Source: Methylophaga sp. OBS3 (GTDB lineage Bacteria > Pseudomonadota > Gammaproteobacteria > Nitrosococcales > Methylophagaceae). Taken from it: a stretch of 64,000 nt of DNA. The stretch lies in contig NZ_JAPDMU010000001.1 in NCBI RefSeq assembly GCF_026319325.1, positions 124,001 to 188,000 on the forward strand, in the 5' to 3' direction. The notes beneath the pieces were generated by a model that saw only the letters and a list, made by a program, of their open reading frames with translations, ran no database searches and was not told the origin of the DNA. The translations under genes and the position numbers were made by a program. Numbering within the stretch: position 1 is the first letter of the stretch; the number at the start of each line of letters is the position of its first letter. Below are positions 36,108 through 45,804 of this stretch, in pieces.

Positions 36108-36692
36108 ATGAAATTACGCTATGTGGTCGCCGCCATGTTATTGCCAAGTTTGGCTTACTCTCATGCTGCCTTGGAACAAACCCAAGCCGAGAGTGGTAGC
36201 CAATATAAAGGTGTCATGTCGATTTCACATGGCTGTGATGGTTCGGCGACAACCAAAATTACCATTGATATGCCAGATGGTTTTCGGGGTGCTAAGCCGA
36301 TGCCGAAACCGGGCTGGCAGGTTGATATTGTGACAACGCCGCGTGAAACACCATACGAATGGCATGGCAAACTACATCATGAAGATGTCACTAAAATCAC
36401 CTGGTATGGCAACACGTTGGCTGATGACCACTTTGATGAGTTTGTCTTCAAAGGGCTCGTTGCTGTTGGTAATACTTACAAGCTGTATTTCCCCGTCCAT
36501 CAAGAATGTGTGGTGGGAGCAAAACATTGGGTTCAAACCCCTGAACAACAAACTGACGCGCATTCAGAGCATCGAGGTCATGATGCACATGCTGGTCATA
36601 ATATGGGGCATGCAGGTCATGGTGGCAGTGGTTTAAGTTATCCTGCACCTGTAGTGACGGTGATTGATGGTCAAGGGCACCATCACCATTGA
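36108..36692 (+). CDS. YcnI-like copper-binding protein (DUF1775) with His-rich tail
   Basis: Exported protein of 194 residues. A signal peptide cleaved after LAYS (residue 18) leaves His19 as the mature N terminus, as in YcnI, where the amino-terminal histidine binds copper(II). The DUF1775 domain follows, with SHGCDG, KPGWQVD and WYGNTL. The C-terminal tail from about 147 holds 11 histidines with repeated HAGH-type units, and the protein ends in four histidines, a second likely metal site. YcnI proteins are copper chaperones normally beside CopC/CopD or Sco genes; no such neighbour exists here. The call is solid, the copper role inferred from family. Confidence 0.88.
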   Translation: MKLRYVVAAMLLPSLAYSHAALEQTQAESGSQYKGVMSISHGCDGSATTKITIDMPDGFRGAKPMPKPGWQVDIVTTPRETPYEWHGKLHHEDVTKITWYGNTLADDHFDEFVFKGLVAVGNTYKLYFPVHQECVVGAKHWVQTPEQQTDAHSEHRGHDAHAGHNMGHAGHGGSGLSYPAPVVTVIDGQGHHHH

Positions 36693-36748
36693 TTCTGAAA
36701 TGGACGTTTGTCATCAATTGATAAACATCCAAATTGCTTTCGGCAGGA

Positions 36749-37210
36749 TTACTTCTTTTGGTTAAATAACCACTTATCAAGTTGGTTAGCAAATGCCTGA
36801 CGATCACGTTGATGAAAGCTAGCAGGGCCACTGATTTGTTCACCACTGCTACGCATTGTTTCCATAAAATTACGCATGGTTAAACGCGCTTGAATACTGT
36901 CTTTGGTATAAAGCTCACCGCGTGGATTCAATGCTAAAGCACCTTTCTCAATAGCTTCTGCAGCCAACGGGATATCAGCTGTTACAACTAAATCACCAGG
37001 TTGTAAGCGTTGGACAATTTCATTATCAGCAACATCAAAACCTGATTGTACTTGTAGAAAAGTCAGAAACGGCGAGGGTGGCAGTCTTAAGCTATGGTTT
37101 GCGACAAAAGTGGTTTGTATTTCTGTACGCGTCGCTGCTCGGTAGAGAATTTCTTTGATAACTACTGGGCAGGCATCAGCATCTACCCAGATTTTAGATT
37201 TTTCGGTCAC
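36749..37210 (-). CDS. UPF0178 / YaiI family protein (DUF188)
   Basis: Cytoplasmic protein of 153 residues with a PIN-like or nuclease-like fold suggested for the family. Conserved acidic blocks are [16 protein letters not shown] and [25 protein letters not shown], and the later [12 protein letters not shown] is also typical. The function is not established. The GTG start touches the mrpG stop with zero spacing (TAA GTG), so it is translated from the end of the Mrp antiporter operon, an unusual placement. Confidence 0.9.
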   Translation of the reverse strand: MTEKSKIWVDADACPVVIKEILYRAATRTEIQTTFVANHSLRLPPSPFLTFLQVQSGFDVADNEIVQRLQPGDLVVTADIPLAAEAIEKGALALNPRGELYTKDSIQARLTMRNFMETMRSSGEQISGPASFHQRDRQAFANQLDKWLFNQKK

Positions 37211-37531
37211 TTATTTTTCGTCAATTTGGCGAGTACGTTCAACTTGTTTCACTTTGATATGTATTGCCGCTTTAGCCATCAGATGTGCGCTGACAGGGGC
37301 GGTAATAAATAAAAACAACGTGACTAAGATTTCATGCAGGCTAATGTGACCTGATTGACTGGTGAAGTAAATCGCTGAGGCAATCAGAATGGCACCGACA
37401 CCCAGCGTACTCGCTTTGGTTGGGCCATGCAGGCGCATATAAAAGTCAGGTAGTTTAAACAGGCCGATAGAGCCGACCAAGGTAAAAAAACCGCCGAGAA
37501 TGATGAGAATAGCCAGAATAGTGTCAAACAT
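37211..37531 (-). CDS. mrpG: Na+/H+ antiporter subunit G
   Basis: Small membrane subunit of the multi-component Mrp antiporter (cation/proton antiporter-3 family), 106 residues. Three hydrophobic helices include the conserved GSIGLFKLPDFYMRLHGPTKASTLG motif region of MrpG/MnhG. It ends the six-gene antiporter set, with a three-base gap from mrpF. The complex exchanges cytoplasmic sodium (or potassium) for external protons and is used for alkali and salt tolerance. Confidence 0.94.
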   Translation of the reverse strand: MFDTILAILIILGGFFTLVGSIGLFKLPDFYMRLHGPTKASTLGVGAILIASAIYFTSQSGHISLHEILVTLFLFITAPVSAHLMAKAAIHIKVKQVERTRQIDEK

Positions 37532-37534
37532 GAC

Positions 37535-37807
37535 TTACTCCATAATATCGCCGCGCAGCAAATATTTGCTTAGCGCCAGCGTTCCCATAAATCCCATCAC
37601 GGCAATCAATAGTGCCGCTTCAAAATACAGCGCACTGTCGAGATAAATCCCAAGCAGGATCAGCATGGCGATGGAATTAATGTACAAGGTATCTAATGCC
37701 AAAATACGGTCTGGCATAGTTGGGCCAATGACCAATCGAATAAAGCTTAACAATAGAGCGATTCCCACAAGTACAAAACTGATGGTGATAGCAGTAGTTA
37801 ATAACAT
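37535..37807 (-). CDS. mrpF: Na+/H+ antiporter subunit F
   Basis: Three-helix Mrp subunit of 90 residues. The conserved RLVIGPTMPDRILALDTLYIN loop contains the family's Asp in PDRILALD. It overlaps the mrpE stop by one base and precedes mrpG by three bases. Confidence 0.94.
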   Translation of the reverse strand: MLLTTAITISFVLVGIALLLSFIRLVIGPTMPDRILALDTLYINSIAMLILLGIYLDSALYFEAALLIAVMGFMGTLALSKYLLRGDIME

Positions 37808-38298
37808 CAGGTAAAAATCTCCCCTAATGGCTGCTCAAATTTTTCGGCAATTTCCGCCTTAATCGCTGCCGCATCTTTGATGTGTAGCGCATGAATTAAT
37901 AAGCTTTTGCCATCTTCAGACAGGTCACAACTTACCGTGCCCGGTGTTAAAGAAATGGTGTTCGCGAGCAAGCTAATCGCAATCGGTGATTGCAGACTTA
38001 GCTCATACGAAATAAAGCCGGGATTTAAACTAGCTGCGCGTCCCATGATCATTTTGGCGACCACAAGGTTGGCGACCATGATTTCCCACAGTACCAAAAC
38101 GATGTACTTAAATAACAAAACAGGTTTTTTGATACGGACTGTTTCAGGCCAAAAACCTGAGGTAAACCAGGGAATAAAAATCGCCAGTAATGCACCCAAG
38201 ACCATATGCCCAGCACTGGCAGTGTTATTTAATAACAGCCAGATAAACCACAGGATCAGTGATAAAACTGGATGTGGAAAAATGCGTGACCAACTCAT
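37807..38298 (-). CDS. mrpE: Na+/H+ antiporter subunit E
   Basis: Mrp subunit of 163 residues, with two N-terminal helices (residues about 8-28 and 30-45), a third near residues 62-80, and a cytoplasmic C-terminal domain. The conserved NTISLTPGTVSCDLSEDGKSLLIHAL is the MrpE signature. It overlaps mrpD by four bases (ATGA type) and mrpF by one base. Confidence 0.94.
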   Translation of the reverse strand: MSWSRIFPHPVLSLILWFIWLLLNNTASAGHMVLGALLAIFIPWFTSGFWPETVRIKKPVLLFKYIVLVLWEIMVANLVVAKMIMGRAASLNPGFISYELSLQSPIAISLLANTISLTPGTVSCDLSEDGKSLLIHALHIKDAAAIKAEIAEKFEQPLGEIFT

Positions 38299-39821
38299 TT
38301 GCTCACCTCACTCATTGGACGCTGACTGGTCACCGCTTCAATATAACCAGCATGATCAATTTGCTGAACGGCAATTTCTGTTGTTAAGTCAGTGATCGGT
38401 TTGGCAAAAATCACCATTAATGGACTAATCACCAGTAAGAAAATGATGGCTGCAAATGCTGACTTATTAAGACTTGGCGCCGACTTATCTTGAGCGGCTT
38501 GAACACTGTAAAACAAGAGTGAACCAGTACGCGCCATGGCATAAATCATCAATAAACCAGCGACTAAAACAACAATCAAAATCGTCCAAAACCAGCTATG
38601 CATGATTGCTGCATTAAGAATCATGACTTTGCCAAAGAAGCCAGAAAGTGGCGGCATACCTGTCACAGCAATGGCTAATAACATAAACACACCACCAACC
38701 AAAATGGGTTGTGCGACAGGCGTCGCTTTAGTGAATGAATCAGCATGCGTACCACGCGCGATCCGAATCACATCCGCCAACAAGAACAATGCCGCACCAA
38801 TAAAGGTGGAGTGAATGAGGTAGTAAATAGTGGCTGAGAAAGCTGCTTCTGAATTGATACCAATAGCAACTAATAAGGTCGCAACTGATGCTAGGATTAA
38901 ATAAGCAACTTGTTGGCGGAGTATGCGGGCAGCCAATACACCTAAAGCCGCCAGACCTAAAGTGACCAAGCCTAATACCAAAATCCAATCGCTATGAATG
39001 TAGGCAAGCGCACCAGCCGATTCACCAAAGATTGTGCCGTGAACACGAATCATTGCATAAAGGCCAACTTTGGTCATGATCGCAAACAAGGCAGCAACTG
39101 GGGCTGAGGTATAGCTATAAGCACCGGGTAACCATAAATACAGTGGGAACATGGCAGCTTTGATACCAAAGACGACCAGCAGTAATAAACCTGCCGCAGC
39201 GACTACGCCACGATCTTGTGGCTCAACAAACTGCATGGCAATTGCCATATCAGCAATATTTAGCGTACCTAGGATGCCGTATAGCGTACCGACAGCAAAT
39301 AAGAATAACGTCGAACCAATTAAGTTAATCACGACATAGTGCAAACCTGCACGGGTTTTTAATCGGCCACCACCGTGAAGTAATAAGCCGTATGAGGCCA
39401 GCAATAACACTTCGAAGAAGACAAACAGGTTAAAGACGTCGCCTGTCATAAAGGCACCGTTTAAGCCAAATAATTGCAGTTGGAATAACACGTGGAAATG
39501 ATGACCCTGTTTATCAACATCTGTGGTCATGGCATACCAAAGCGCGGCGAGTGCTAACAATGCAGTGATAACCAACATCAGTGCTGATAACTGATCCAGC
39601 ACCATAACGATGCCAAATGGCGCTTCCCAATCACCGAGCAGAATCACTTGGTATTCACCACTAATGGCTTGTTGCAGTCCCCAAATGGTCAGGCCAAGTA
39701 AACCCAGTGTGAAAACAAAGTTGATTAAGCGTTGAGCACCGATACCCGCACGTTGTGCTAACAGGACGAAAATACCGCCAATAAGTGGCAGTAAGACAGG
39801 AAAGCTGGCGAACTGATTCAT
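38295..39821 (-). CDS. mrpD: Na+/H+ antiporter subunit D
   Basis: Large Mrp subunit of 508 residues, about 14 helices, homologous to respiratory complex I subunits N and M and one of the two candidate proton-translocating subunits. The NADH-Q oxidoreductase family block is recognisable in GDVFNLFVFFEVLLLASYGLLLH, with the key Glu in FFEVLL, and in AAMFPLYLWLPGAYS with Lys in FGIKAAMFP. It overlaps mrpC by four bases and mrpE by four. Confidence 0.95.
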   Translation of the reverse strand: MNQFASFPVLLPLIGGIFVLLAQRAGIGAQRLINFVFTLGLLGLTIWGLQQAISGEYQVILLGDWEAPFGIVMVLDQLSALMLVITALLALAALWYAMTTDVDKQGHHFHVLFQLQLFGLNGAFMTGDVFNLFVFFEVLLLASYGLLLHGGGRLKTRAGLHYVVINLIGSTLFLFAVGTLYGILGTLNIADMAIAMQFVEPQDRGVVAAAGLLLLVVFGIKAAMFPLYLWLPGAYSYTSAPVAALFAIMTKVGLYAMIRVHGTIFGESAGALAYIHSDWILVLGLVTLGLAALGVLAARILRQQVAYLILASVATLLVAIGINSEAAFSATIYYLIHSTFIGAALFLLADVIRIARGTHADSFTKATPVAQPILVGGVFMLLAIAVTGMPPLSGFFGKVMILNAAIMHSWFWTILIVVLVAGLLMIYAMARTGSLLFYSVQAAQDKSAPSLNKSAFAAIIFLLVISPLMVIFAKPITDLTTEIAVQQIDHAGYIEAVTSQRPMSEVSK

Positions 39822-40219
39822 TTAGCCAAATCCCCTGAGTTGGTTGTGCTTTTCAGGTACTTGGCCGCTTGGCGTTCATCATCGGACTTATGAATACCAT
39901 CAACATGATCATTACCTAATTCGCTACGCGCTTTTAACGCTAAAACGATTAGAAAAGAGGTCATACCAAACGCGATAACAATGGCCGTTAGTACCAAAGC
40001 TTGTGGTAATGGATCGGTATAAGCCGGTGCCGTTTTATCAATGATGGCAGGTAAACCGACCTGTAATCTTCCCATCGAAAATAAAAAAACATTCACTGCG
40101 TAGGCTAATAGGGTTAAACCTAATACGACCGGAAAAGTGCGAGCACGAAGTGTTAAAAACACGCCGCAACCCGTCATCACAGCAATTACTGAAGCGATCA
40201 GCCACTCCATTAGTTTCAC
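39818..40219 (-). CDS. mrpC: Na+/H+ antiporter subunit C
   Basis: Three-helix Mrp subunit, 133 residues, homologous to complex I subunit K (NuoK). The motif [25 protein letters not shown] is the MrpC/NuoK core. The N-terminal helices begin after [11 protein letters not shown]. It overlaps both neighbours by four bases. Confidence 0.94.
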   Translation of the reverse strand: MKLMEWLIASVIAVMTGCGVFLTLRARTFPVVLGLTLLAYAVNVFLFSMGRLQVGLPAIIDKTAPAYTDPLPQALVLTAIVIAFGMTSFLIVLALKARSELGNDHVDGIHKSDDERQAAKYLKSTTNSGDLAK

Positions 40220-43029
40220 TCCTCTGCATTAATAAAGTGGGCGGCATGACTGAGTTTGCCTAACTCAACCAAAATCATCACGGCGCTACCAACGACAACA
40301 AGGAAAACACCTAAGTCAAAGGCAATCGCACTGGCAATTTCAAAGGTACCCACTACAGGCCAAGTCAGATAAGTAAAGGCAGTTGTTAAGAATGGGAAGC
40401 CGAGGAATAACGGCACCAAACCTGTTACCACAGCGATTGCTAAACCTAGGGCAATCACAATATGCATATCTGATTTGAGACGCTCATTTGTCCAATCAAT
40501 ACCATTTGCTAGGTATTGTGAAATCAAAGCTACCGCCGCAATAAGACCGGCGATAAAGCCACCACCAGGTAAGTTATGACCGCGAATAAAGATGAATACC
40601 GCAACCATTAACATCAATGGGAATAGCAAGCGTGTGAGCGTTTGCATGATTGGTGGATGTGGGTCATGACTCCAGGTAATACCATCAATGTCTTTACTTG
40701 GTGCTGCCAATTTGAGGCCATGCAACATGGCGTAAACACAAAGACCGGCAAGACCCAATACGACGATTTCACCCAAGGTATCGAAGCCACGGAAATCCAC
40801 CAAGATGACATTAACCACGTTGGTGCCACCGCCACCCGGTTTAGCATTGTCTAGGAAGAACTGTGAGATCGGTTGATACTCACGGCTTAATACCGCCATT
40901 GTCAGCATAAATACACCGACTGCCGATAACATCGAAATCACACCATCACGTGTATAACGAGCAAAGCTTCGCTCTTGAGGGGTATGTTGTGGCAAGAAGA
41001 ACAAAGCCAGCAACAACAAGACGATGGTCACAACTTCAACAGAAAGCTGGGTTAAAGCCAAATCCGGTGCTGAAAATAGGACAAAGCCGAGCGAGACAAG
41101 CAAACCAACCACACCAATAGTCACCAACGACACTAAACGTTTGTGATGTAAAAAGGCTGTGAACAAACTGGCTACCATCAGCATCACTGCTAAAGTTGCT
41201 GTAACAGCATCCACTGGTAAGAATGTCCGGTTTCCAAGAACAGGTGACTGGAATTGGGCAAAAGCAGCGAGACCAATTAACAATGAAGCACCCAAAATCC
41301 ATGTAATAGCTGGTTGCAGAGAATTACGATCAAATAAAGCCGTGGTTTTGCGAGCAGCACGAATCACTTTGCGCATGACCCAATCGAAGATATTTTTGCC
41401 CTCGATGCGCCATAAAGTTCGCTCGTGCCAATCCCACAGTTTCTTACGCTGGGTGTAGAGCAAAATACCTAACACCATGGCAACAAAGCTCATTAATAAT
41501 GGAATATTGAAACCATGCCAAATAGCCAGACTGAAGCTTGGGGCAGCAGTTTGTAAACTCGCAGCAGCAGCACTGCTTAGAATTGGCGCTAACACAATCA
41601 TTGGCGCAATACCGACCAGTAAACACAGGACTACCAGAATATCGACAGGGATCTTCATAAAGCGTGGTGGCTCATGGGGTGTTTTTGGTAAATCGATTGG
41701 CTCACCATTAAAAAACACGTCGTGAATAAAACGCAGTGAATAGGCAACCGAAAAAGTGGCAGCAACCGTGACAACCACAGGCACGAACCAAGCTGTTAAA
41801 CCGCCACCTGATGCTGATAGAGCTTGTTCAAAGAACATCTCTTTGCTTAAAAAACCATTCAGTAAAGGAACACCAGCCATTGCCGCTGCGGCGATCATTG
41901 CCAATACCGCGGTATGCGGCATCATCTTCAAAAGACCATTTAATTTACGCATATCACGGGTGCCTGATTCATGATCGATGATCCCGGCAACCATAAACAG
42001 CGAACCTTTAAATGTGGCGTGATTGATGATGTGGAAGAGGGCAGCAATAAGCGCCATCTCTGTGCTGAAACCAAACAGCAATGTAATAAGCCCCAGATGG
42101 CTCAATGTTGAATAAGCCAGCAAGCCTTTAAGATCATGTTTAAACAGGGCGATATAAGCACCAATCAACAAGGTGATCATGCCGGCGCCACCGACTAACC
42201 AAATCCATTCTGGTGTGCCTGAAAAGACCGGGAAAAAACGCGCTAATAAAAAAATACCGGCTTTTACCATGGTTGCTGAATGCAGATACGCTGATACCGG
42301 TGTTGGCGCTGCCATGGCATGTGGCAACCAAAAATGGAATGGGAACTGAGCAGATTTTGTGAACACACCCAGTAAAAACAGGATCAAAGTCGGGACAAAG
42401 AGGGGATCGGCTTTGATGGCATTGGATGCCGCTAAGACATCAGTTAATTGATAACTGCCGGCCATTTGTCCCAATAGGATCATGGCACCTAATAGGGCAA
42501 GTCCACCGGCGCCTGTGATTGCCAGTGCCATTCGGGCACCTTGGCGAGCATCTTGACGATATTGCCAAAAGCTAATCAACAGGAATGAGGTTAATGATGT
42601 TAATTCCCAGAAAACAACAAGTTGCAGAATATTTTCAGAAAGGACAATGCCAAGCATTGAGCCCATAAACATCAACAAATACGCATAAAAACGACCTGTG
42701 GAATCTTTAGATGTCAGGTAGTAACGCGCATAGAAAATGATCAGCAAACCGATTAACAAGATCAGCAAAGCAAACATCAACGCTAAGCCATCAACACGGA
42801 AAGCGAACTCTAATCCGATCAGCGGGATCCATTGCCAAGTTTGGATCAGCGTTTCTCCACCGAAGACCGATTGCGTAGTCGGTAGTAAAAGCGCAAGTGA
42901 GATAAGTGCTGTGAATCCAGCAACCCATGCAGGTGCCAAGCGATGATGGCGATTAACGTATGCTGCTAATGGTGCCGCCAAAAATGGCAGGATAGCGAGC
43001 AAGGGTAGATTAAAAGAAAGCAGATTCAT
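40216..43029 (-). CDS. mrpA: Na+/H+ antiporter subunit A with fused subunit B domain
   Basis: Protein of 937 residues, first gene of the Mrp operon. The N-terminal part (about 1-500) is the NuoL-like antiporter module, with [21 protein letters not shown] (Glu) and [18 protein letters not shown] (Lys). A linker domain and the MbhD/MnhE-like region follow. The final 130 residues form the MrpB domain, including [21 protein letters not shown]. This A-B fusion is typical of the Gram-negative six-gene form, so no separate mrpB is expected or found. A hairpin upstream (43080-43099) separates the operon from the preceding gene. Confidence 0.95.
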   Translation of the reverse strand: MNLLSFNLPLLAILPFLAAPLAAYVNRHHRLAPAWVAGFTALISLALLLPTTQSVFGGETLIQTWQWIPLIGLEFAFRVDGLALMFALLILLIGLLIIFYARYYLTSKDSTGRFYAYLLMFMGSMLGIVLSENILQLVVFWELTSLTSFLLISFWQYRQDARQGARMALAITGAGGLALLGAMILLGQMAGSYQLTDVLAASNAIKADPLFVPTLILFLLGVFTKSAQFPFHFWLPHAMAAPTPVSAYLHSATMVKAGIFLLARFFPVFSGTPEWIWLVGGAGMITLLIGAYIALFKHDLKGLLAYSTLSHLGLITLLFGFSTEMALIAALFHIINHATFKGSLFMVAGIIDHESGTRDMRKLNGLLKMMPHTAVLAMIAAAAMAGVPLLNGFLSKEMFFEQALSASGGGLTAWFVPVVVTVAATFSVAYSLRFIHDVFFNGEPIDLPKTPHEPPRFMKIPVDILVVLCLLVGIAPMIVLAPILSSAAAASLQTAAPSFSLAIWHGFNIPLLMSFVAMVLGILLYTQRKKLWDWHERTLWRIEGKNIFDWVMRKVIRAARKTTALFDRNSLQPAITWILGASLLIGLAAFAQFQSPVLGNRTFLPVDAVTATLAVMLMVASLFTAFLHHKRLVSLVTIGVVGLLVSLGFVLFSAPDLALTQLSVEVVTIVLLLLALFFLPQHTPQERSFARYTRDGVISMLSAVGVFMLTMAVLSREYQPISQFFLDNAKPGGGGTNVVNVILVDFRGFDTLGEIVVLGLAGLCVYAMLHGLKLAAPSKDIDGITWSHDPHPPIMQTLTRLLFPLMLMVAVFIFIRGHNLPGGGFIAGLIAAVALISQYLANGIDWTNERLKSDMHIVIALGLAIAVVTGLVPLFLGFPFLTTAFTYLTWPVVGTFEIASAIAFDLGVFLVVVGSAVMILVELGKLSHAAHFINAEE

Positions 43030-43069
43030 GTCAGGCTTGCATCCGTTTTAGCGGTTAAGTGCAAATTCT

Positions 43070-43100
43070 AAACAAACAAATGGCCGGGTGTCCGGCCATT
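43070..43100 (-). terminator. Terminator between cytochrome c5 and the Mrp operon
   Basis: Perfect 9-base-pair stem AATGGCCGG / CCGGCCATT with a four-base loop, followed on the minus strand by TTTGTTTGTTTAG. Confidence 0.8.
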
Positions 43101-43128
43101 CAATCAGTTTATCTTTAAAAAAAGAATT

Positions 43129-43617
43129 TTATTGTGCTTTAGAAACCATGTAGTCAACAGCGGCTTTGACATCTTCGTCGCTGAGGCTGGCATTACCACC
43201 GCGAGCTGGCATTGCTTTGAAGCCATTTAAAGCATGGTCGTAAAGTGTTTCGATGCCTTTATCAATACGTGGCGCCCAGTCTTCTTTGCTACCCAGTTTT
43301 GGTGATTGCATCAGACCTGAGTTGTGGCACATCGCACAAACGGCAGTAAAGATTTGTTGGCCAGGACCTGCATCACTTGCAGTGGCATCATCAGAGACCT
43401 CAACTGCGGCAGCTTCAACAATAGGTTCTTCACCAATACGTTCTTGAGCAACTGGTGCTAAACGTTCACTAATGGCATCGTCATCCATTTTAGGCGGAGG
43501 TAAAACGCCATCTGCCAGCGATAACATACTGTTAAGTATTAAATTTACGACAAAGACCAGTACGCCAATTACGACCAGACTGCCGACAAAAAACTTACCT
43601 GAGTTGTTCGATTCCAT
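43129..43617 (-). CDS. Membrane-anchored cytochrome c5 family protein
   Basis: c-type cytochrome of 162 residues. An N-terminal uncleaved-looking anchor (about 10-30) is followed by an acidic, Ala-rich linker (35-85) and a single haem domain. Cys94-Cys97-His98 in VCAMCHNSG bind haem, and Met136 in FKAMPARGG is the likely sixth ligand. The class is small electron carriers that feed terminal oxidases or similar acceptors. A separate transcription unit is suggested by the hairpin downstream. The partner proteins cannot be named from sequence. Confidence 0.92.
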   Translation of the reverse strand: MESNNSGKFFVGSLVVIGVLVFVVNLILNSMLSLADGVLPPPKMDDDAISERLAPVAQERIGEEPIVEAAAVEVSDDATASDAGPGQQIFTAVCAMCHNSGLMQSPKLGSKEDWAPRIDKGIETLYDHALNGFKAMPARGGNASLSDEDVKAAVDYMVSKAQ

Positions 43618-43673
43618 TATTAACCTCTGACATGCTGAATGCCCGTAATTATACGGCGTTCACCTTTTTGGCG

Positions 43674-44690
43674 CTACGCGTTATCGGTATTCGAAATTGG
43701 CCCTAAAGCAATTTTGCCGCGAGTGTGGCCTGAGGCAATTAATTGATGGGCTGCTTGCAAGTTATCGACTGTTAAAAAGTCGAATTGTTGCACCAGCGTG
43801 TGTTGTAAGGCGCCTGAATCAACGAGTTCGGCAATGCGTTGCAAAATACGTTGCTGTTGATCGATGTCATCTGTATTTAGCATTGGACGGGTAAACATAA
43901 ACTCCCAAACCAAACCGGCGCTTTTATTTTTCAGCAGATTTAAATCCACTGGCTTTTCAAAGCTTACAGCAATACCAATTAATCCCTGAGGTTTAATCAA
44001 TTCAGCCATCACTGGGTAGTATGTATCACTATTACCGAGGCAAACAATATAGTCAGGCTCAGGCAAATCTTTAGCACGGTAATTATCGACTAAGGTGCCG
44101 TGATGACTGACAGTATCATCGGCGCCAAGTGTTTCACACCAATCTTTGGATTCATCGCTACCCACTGTTGTGATGACTTTTAAGCCGGCAATTTTTTTTG
44201 CCAGTTGAATCATGATCGAACCTACACCACCGGCGCCACCGATGATGAGTAATGTCTTGCCATGATCTTTTTGTAGACTGATCCGCAGGCGATTAAATAA
44301 TAACTCCCAAGCCGTTAAGCTCGCTAACGGCAGGCTAGCAGTTTGGTGATCATCTAATGTTTGAGGCGCATGGCCAACGATACGGCTATCAATAATTTGA
44401 TGACTTGCATAACAGCCCGGTTTGCTGACATCACCAGCATAAAAGACACGATCACCAATTTTGAAATTTTTAACTAACTCACCAACGGCAACTACGGTTG
44501 CACAGGCATCCCAGCCGAGTGTTTTTGCTTGTGAATCAATCCCAGACTGCACTTTCAAATCAACGGGGTTAACGGCAACCGCGTTAATTGAGACCCATAA
44601 CTCATAACCTGTTGGCTGTTGATCAGCAAGGTTAACAAGTTGTGCTGGGCCGCTTGGCTGTGAAAATTGTAATGCCTGCATGCTTGGCAC
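43674..44690 (-). CDS. Zinc-type alcohol dehydrogenase-like / quinone oxidoreductase family protein
   Basis: Medium-chain dehydrogenase/reductase, 338 residues. The N-terminal GroES-like domain (1-115) includes AVAVNPVDLKVQSG, which lacks the catalytic-zinc cysteine, so a zinc-independent NADPH-dependent reductase is likely. The Rossmann motif GGAGGVGSIMIQLAK sits near residue 153. Relatives include ZTA1/crystallin-type quinone reductases and enoyl reductases; the substrate is unknown. It is 30 bases downstream of the DUF1841 gene and may be cotranscribed with it. Confidence 0.88.
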   Translation of the reverse strand: MPSMQALQFSQPSGPAQLVNLADQQPTGYELWVSINAVAVNPVDLKVQSGIDSQAKTLGWDACATVVAVGELVKNFKIGDRVFYAGDVSKPGCYASHQIIDSRIVGHAPQTLDDHQTASLPLASLTAWELLFNRLRISLQKDHGKTLLIIGGAGGVGSIMIQLAKKIAGLKVITTVGSDESKDWCETLGADDTVSHHGTLVDNYRAKDLPEPDYIVCLGNSDTYYPVMAELIKPQGLIGIAVSFEKPVDLNLLKNKSAGLVWEFMFTRPMLNTDDIDQQQRILQRIAELVDSGALQHTLVQQFDFLTVDNLQAAHQLIASGHTRGKIALGPISNTDNA

Positions 44691-44720
44691 TCCTGAGCAA
44701 AATTGAAAAGGGGAATGAGG

Positions 44721-45149
44721 TTAACGGCTGCGTTGCCGTAATGCTTCGAGATAGGCTAATTCATCAGGGGCTTGTTGGCTGCGTTGTGCTTGCCAGATAC
44801 TCTCGGCGAGACACTCCATCATGGCGTGCTCTGCCGCTGATTGATTGCCATCATTGGCTTGCAAATAAGTTTGGTAGACGTCACGAATACCGTCAGGACG
44901 ATTGGTGCTGACTTGCTCACGAATAGCAAGGTGCAGTCCCATATGTAGATAGGGGTTGGATTGCCCATTTTCAACAAAAAATTCTTGTTGAGAGGCCTCT
45001 GTTTGCGTAATAAATGGTTGATACTCAGGATGCTCTTGAATAACAATCGCAACTTGTTGTTCTAGACCTGATAGTGGTTGCTGCTGTTGCCACTTTTGCC
45101 AGACCAGATGATAAAACTGGCGTAATGAATCACGATCTTGGCTGAACAT
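44721..45149 (-). CDS. DUF1841 family protein
   Basis: Cytoplasmic protein of 142 residues, unknown function. It has the family start MFSQDRDSLRQFYHLVWQK and the conserved NPYLHMGLHLAIREQV, with HPEYQPFI before it. Its ATG overlaps the end of nth by one base, indicating translational coupling to the rnf-nth operon. Members are common in beta- and gammaproteobacteria, but no activity is known to me. Confidence 0.9.
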   Translation of the reverse strand: MFSQDRDSLRQFYHLVWQKWQQQQPLSGLEQQVAIVIQEHPEYQPFITQTEASQQEFFVENGQSNPYLHMGLHLAIREQVSTNRPDGIRDVYQTYLQANDGNQSAAEHAMMECLAESIWQAQRSQQAPDELAYLEALRQRSR

Positions 45150-45802
45150 TAGAAAACCGGCTTGGCGCGTTTTTGCTGACGTTTAAAGTCATCACATAAG
45201 TCATTGACGATACACTCGTCGCACTTTGGTTTACGTGCCGTACAAACATAGCGGCCATGCAATATTAGCCAGTGATGGGCATCTAACAAAAATTCTTTCG
45301 GCGTATTTTTCACGAGTTTATCTTCGACTTCGCGAACATTCTTACCTTTGGCAAGGCCTGTCCGGTTTGAGAGTCTAAAGATATGGGTATCAACGGCCAT
45401 AACGGGGTGCTTAAACACCGTATTGAGTACCACATTGGCTGTTTTGCGTCCGACACCGGGTAATGACTCTAAGGCTTCGCGATCTTCAGGTACTTCGCTG
45501 TGATATTGGTTAACCAATATCTGGCAGGTTTTCATGATGTTTTCAGCTTTGCTATTAAACAAGCCGATAGTTTTCACGTAACTTTTTAAGCCATCTAATC
45601 CGAGCGACAGAATTGCTTCAGGCGTATTGGCGACCGGATACAGTTTGCGTGTGGCTTTATTGACGCCGACATCGGTTGCTTGAGCAGACAAAATCACGGC
45701 AATCAGCAGTTCAAAAGGCGACTGATATTCCAACTCCGTTGTTGGAGAAGGATTTTGGGCCTGTAGTCGACTAAAGAACTGCTGCCGTTGTTGTTGATTC
45801 AT
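45149..45802 (-). CDS. nth: Endonuclease III
   Basis: Bifunctional DNA glycosylase/AP lyase for oxidised pyrimidines, 217 residues. The helix-hairpin-helix is LESLPGVGRKTANVVL with catalytic Lys in GRKTA, and the catalytic Asp lies in VDTHIFRLSNR. The iron-sulfur loop matches C-x6-C-x2-C-x5-C in CTARKPKCDECIVNDLC. It follows rnfE by two bases, the same order as rsxE-nth in E. coli. Confidence 0.97.
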   Translation of the reverse strand: MNQQQRQQFFSRLQAQNPSPTTELEYQSPFELLIAVILSAQATDVGVNKATRKLYPVANTPEAILSLGLDGLKSYVKTIGLFNSKAENIMKTCQILVNQYHSEVPEDREALESLPGVGRKTANVVLNTVFKHPVMAVDTHIFRLSNRTGLAKGKNVREVEDKLVKNTPKEFLLDAHHWLILHGRYVCTARKPKCDECIVNDLCDDFKRQQKRAKPVF

Positions 45803-45804
45803 GC

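Noticed and set aside
41159-41458. Long open frames antisense to mrpA
   Set aside because: They are shadow frames of a hydrophobic gene, with no ribosome-binding site and low-complexity translations.
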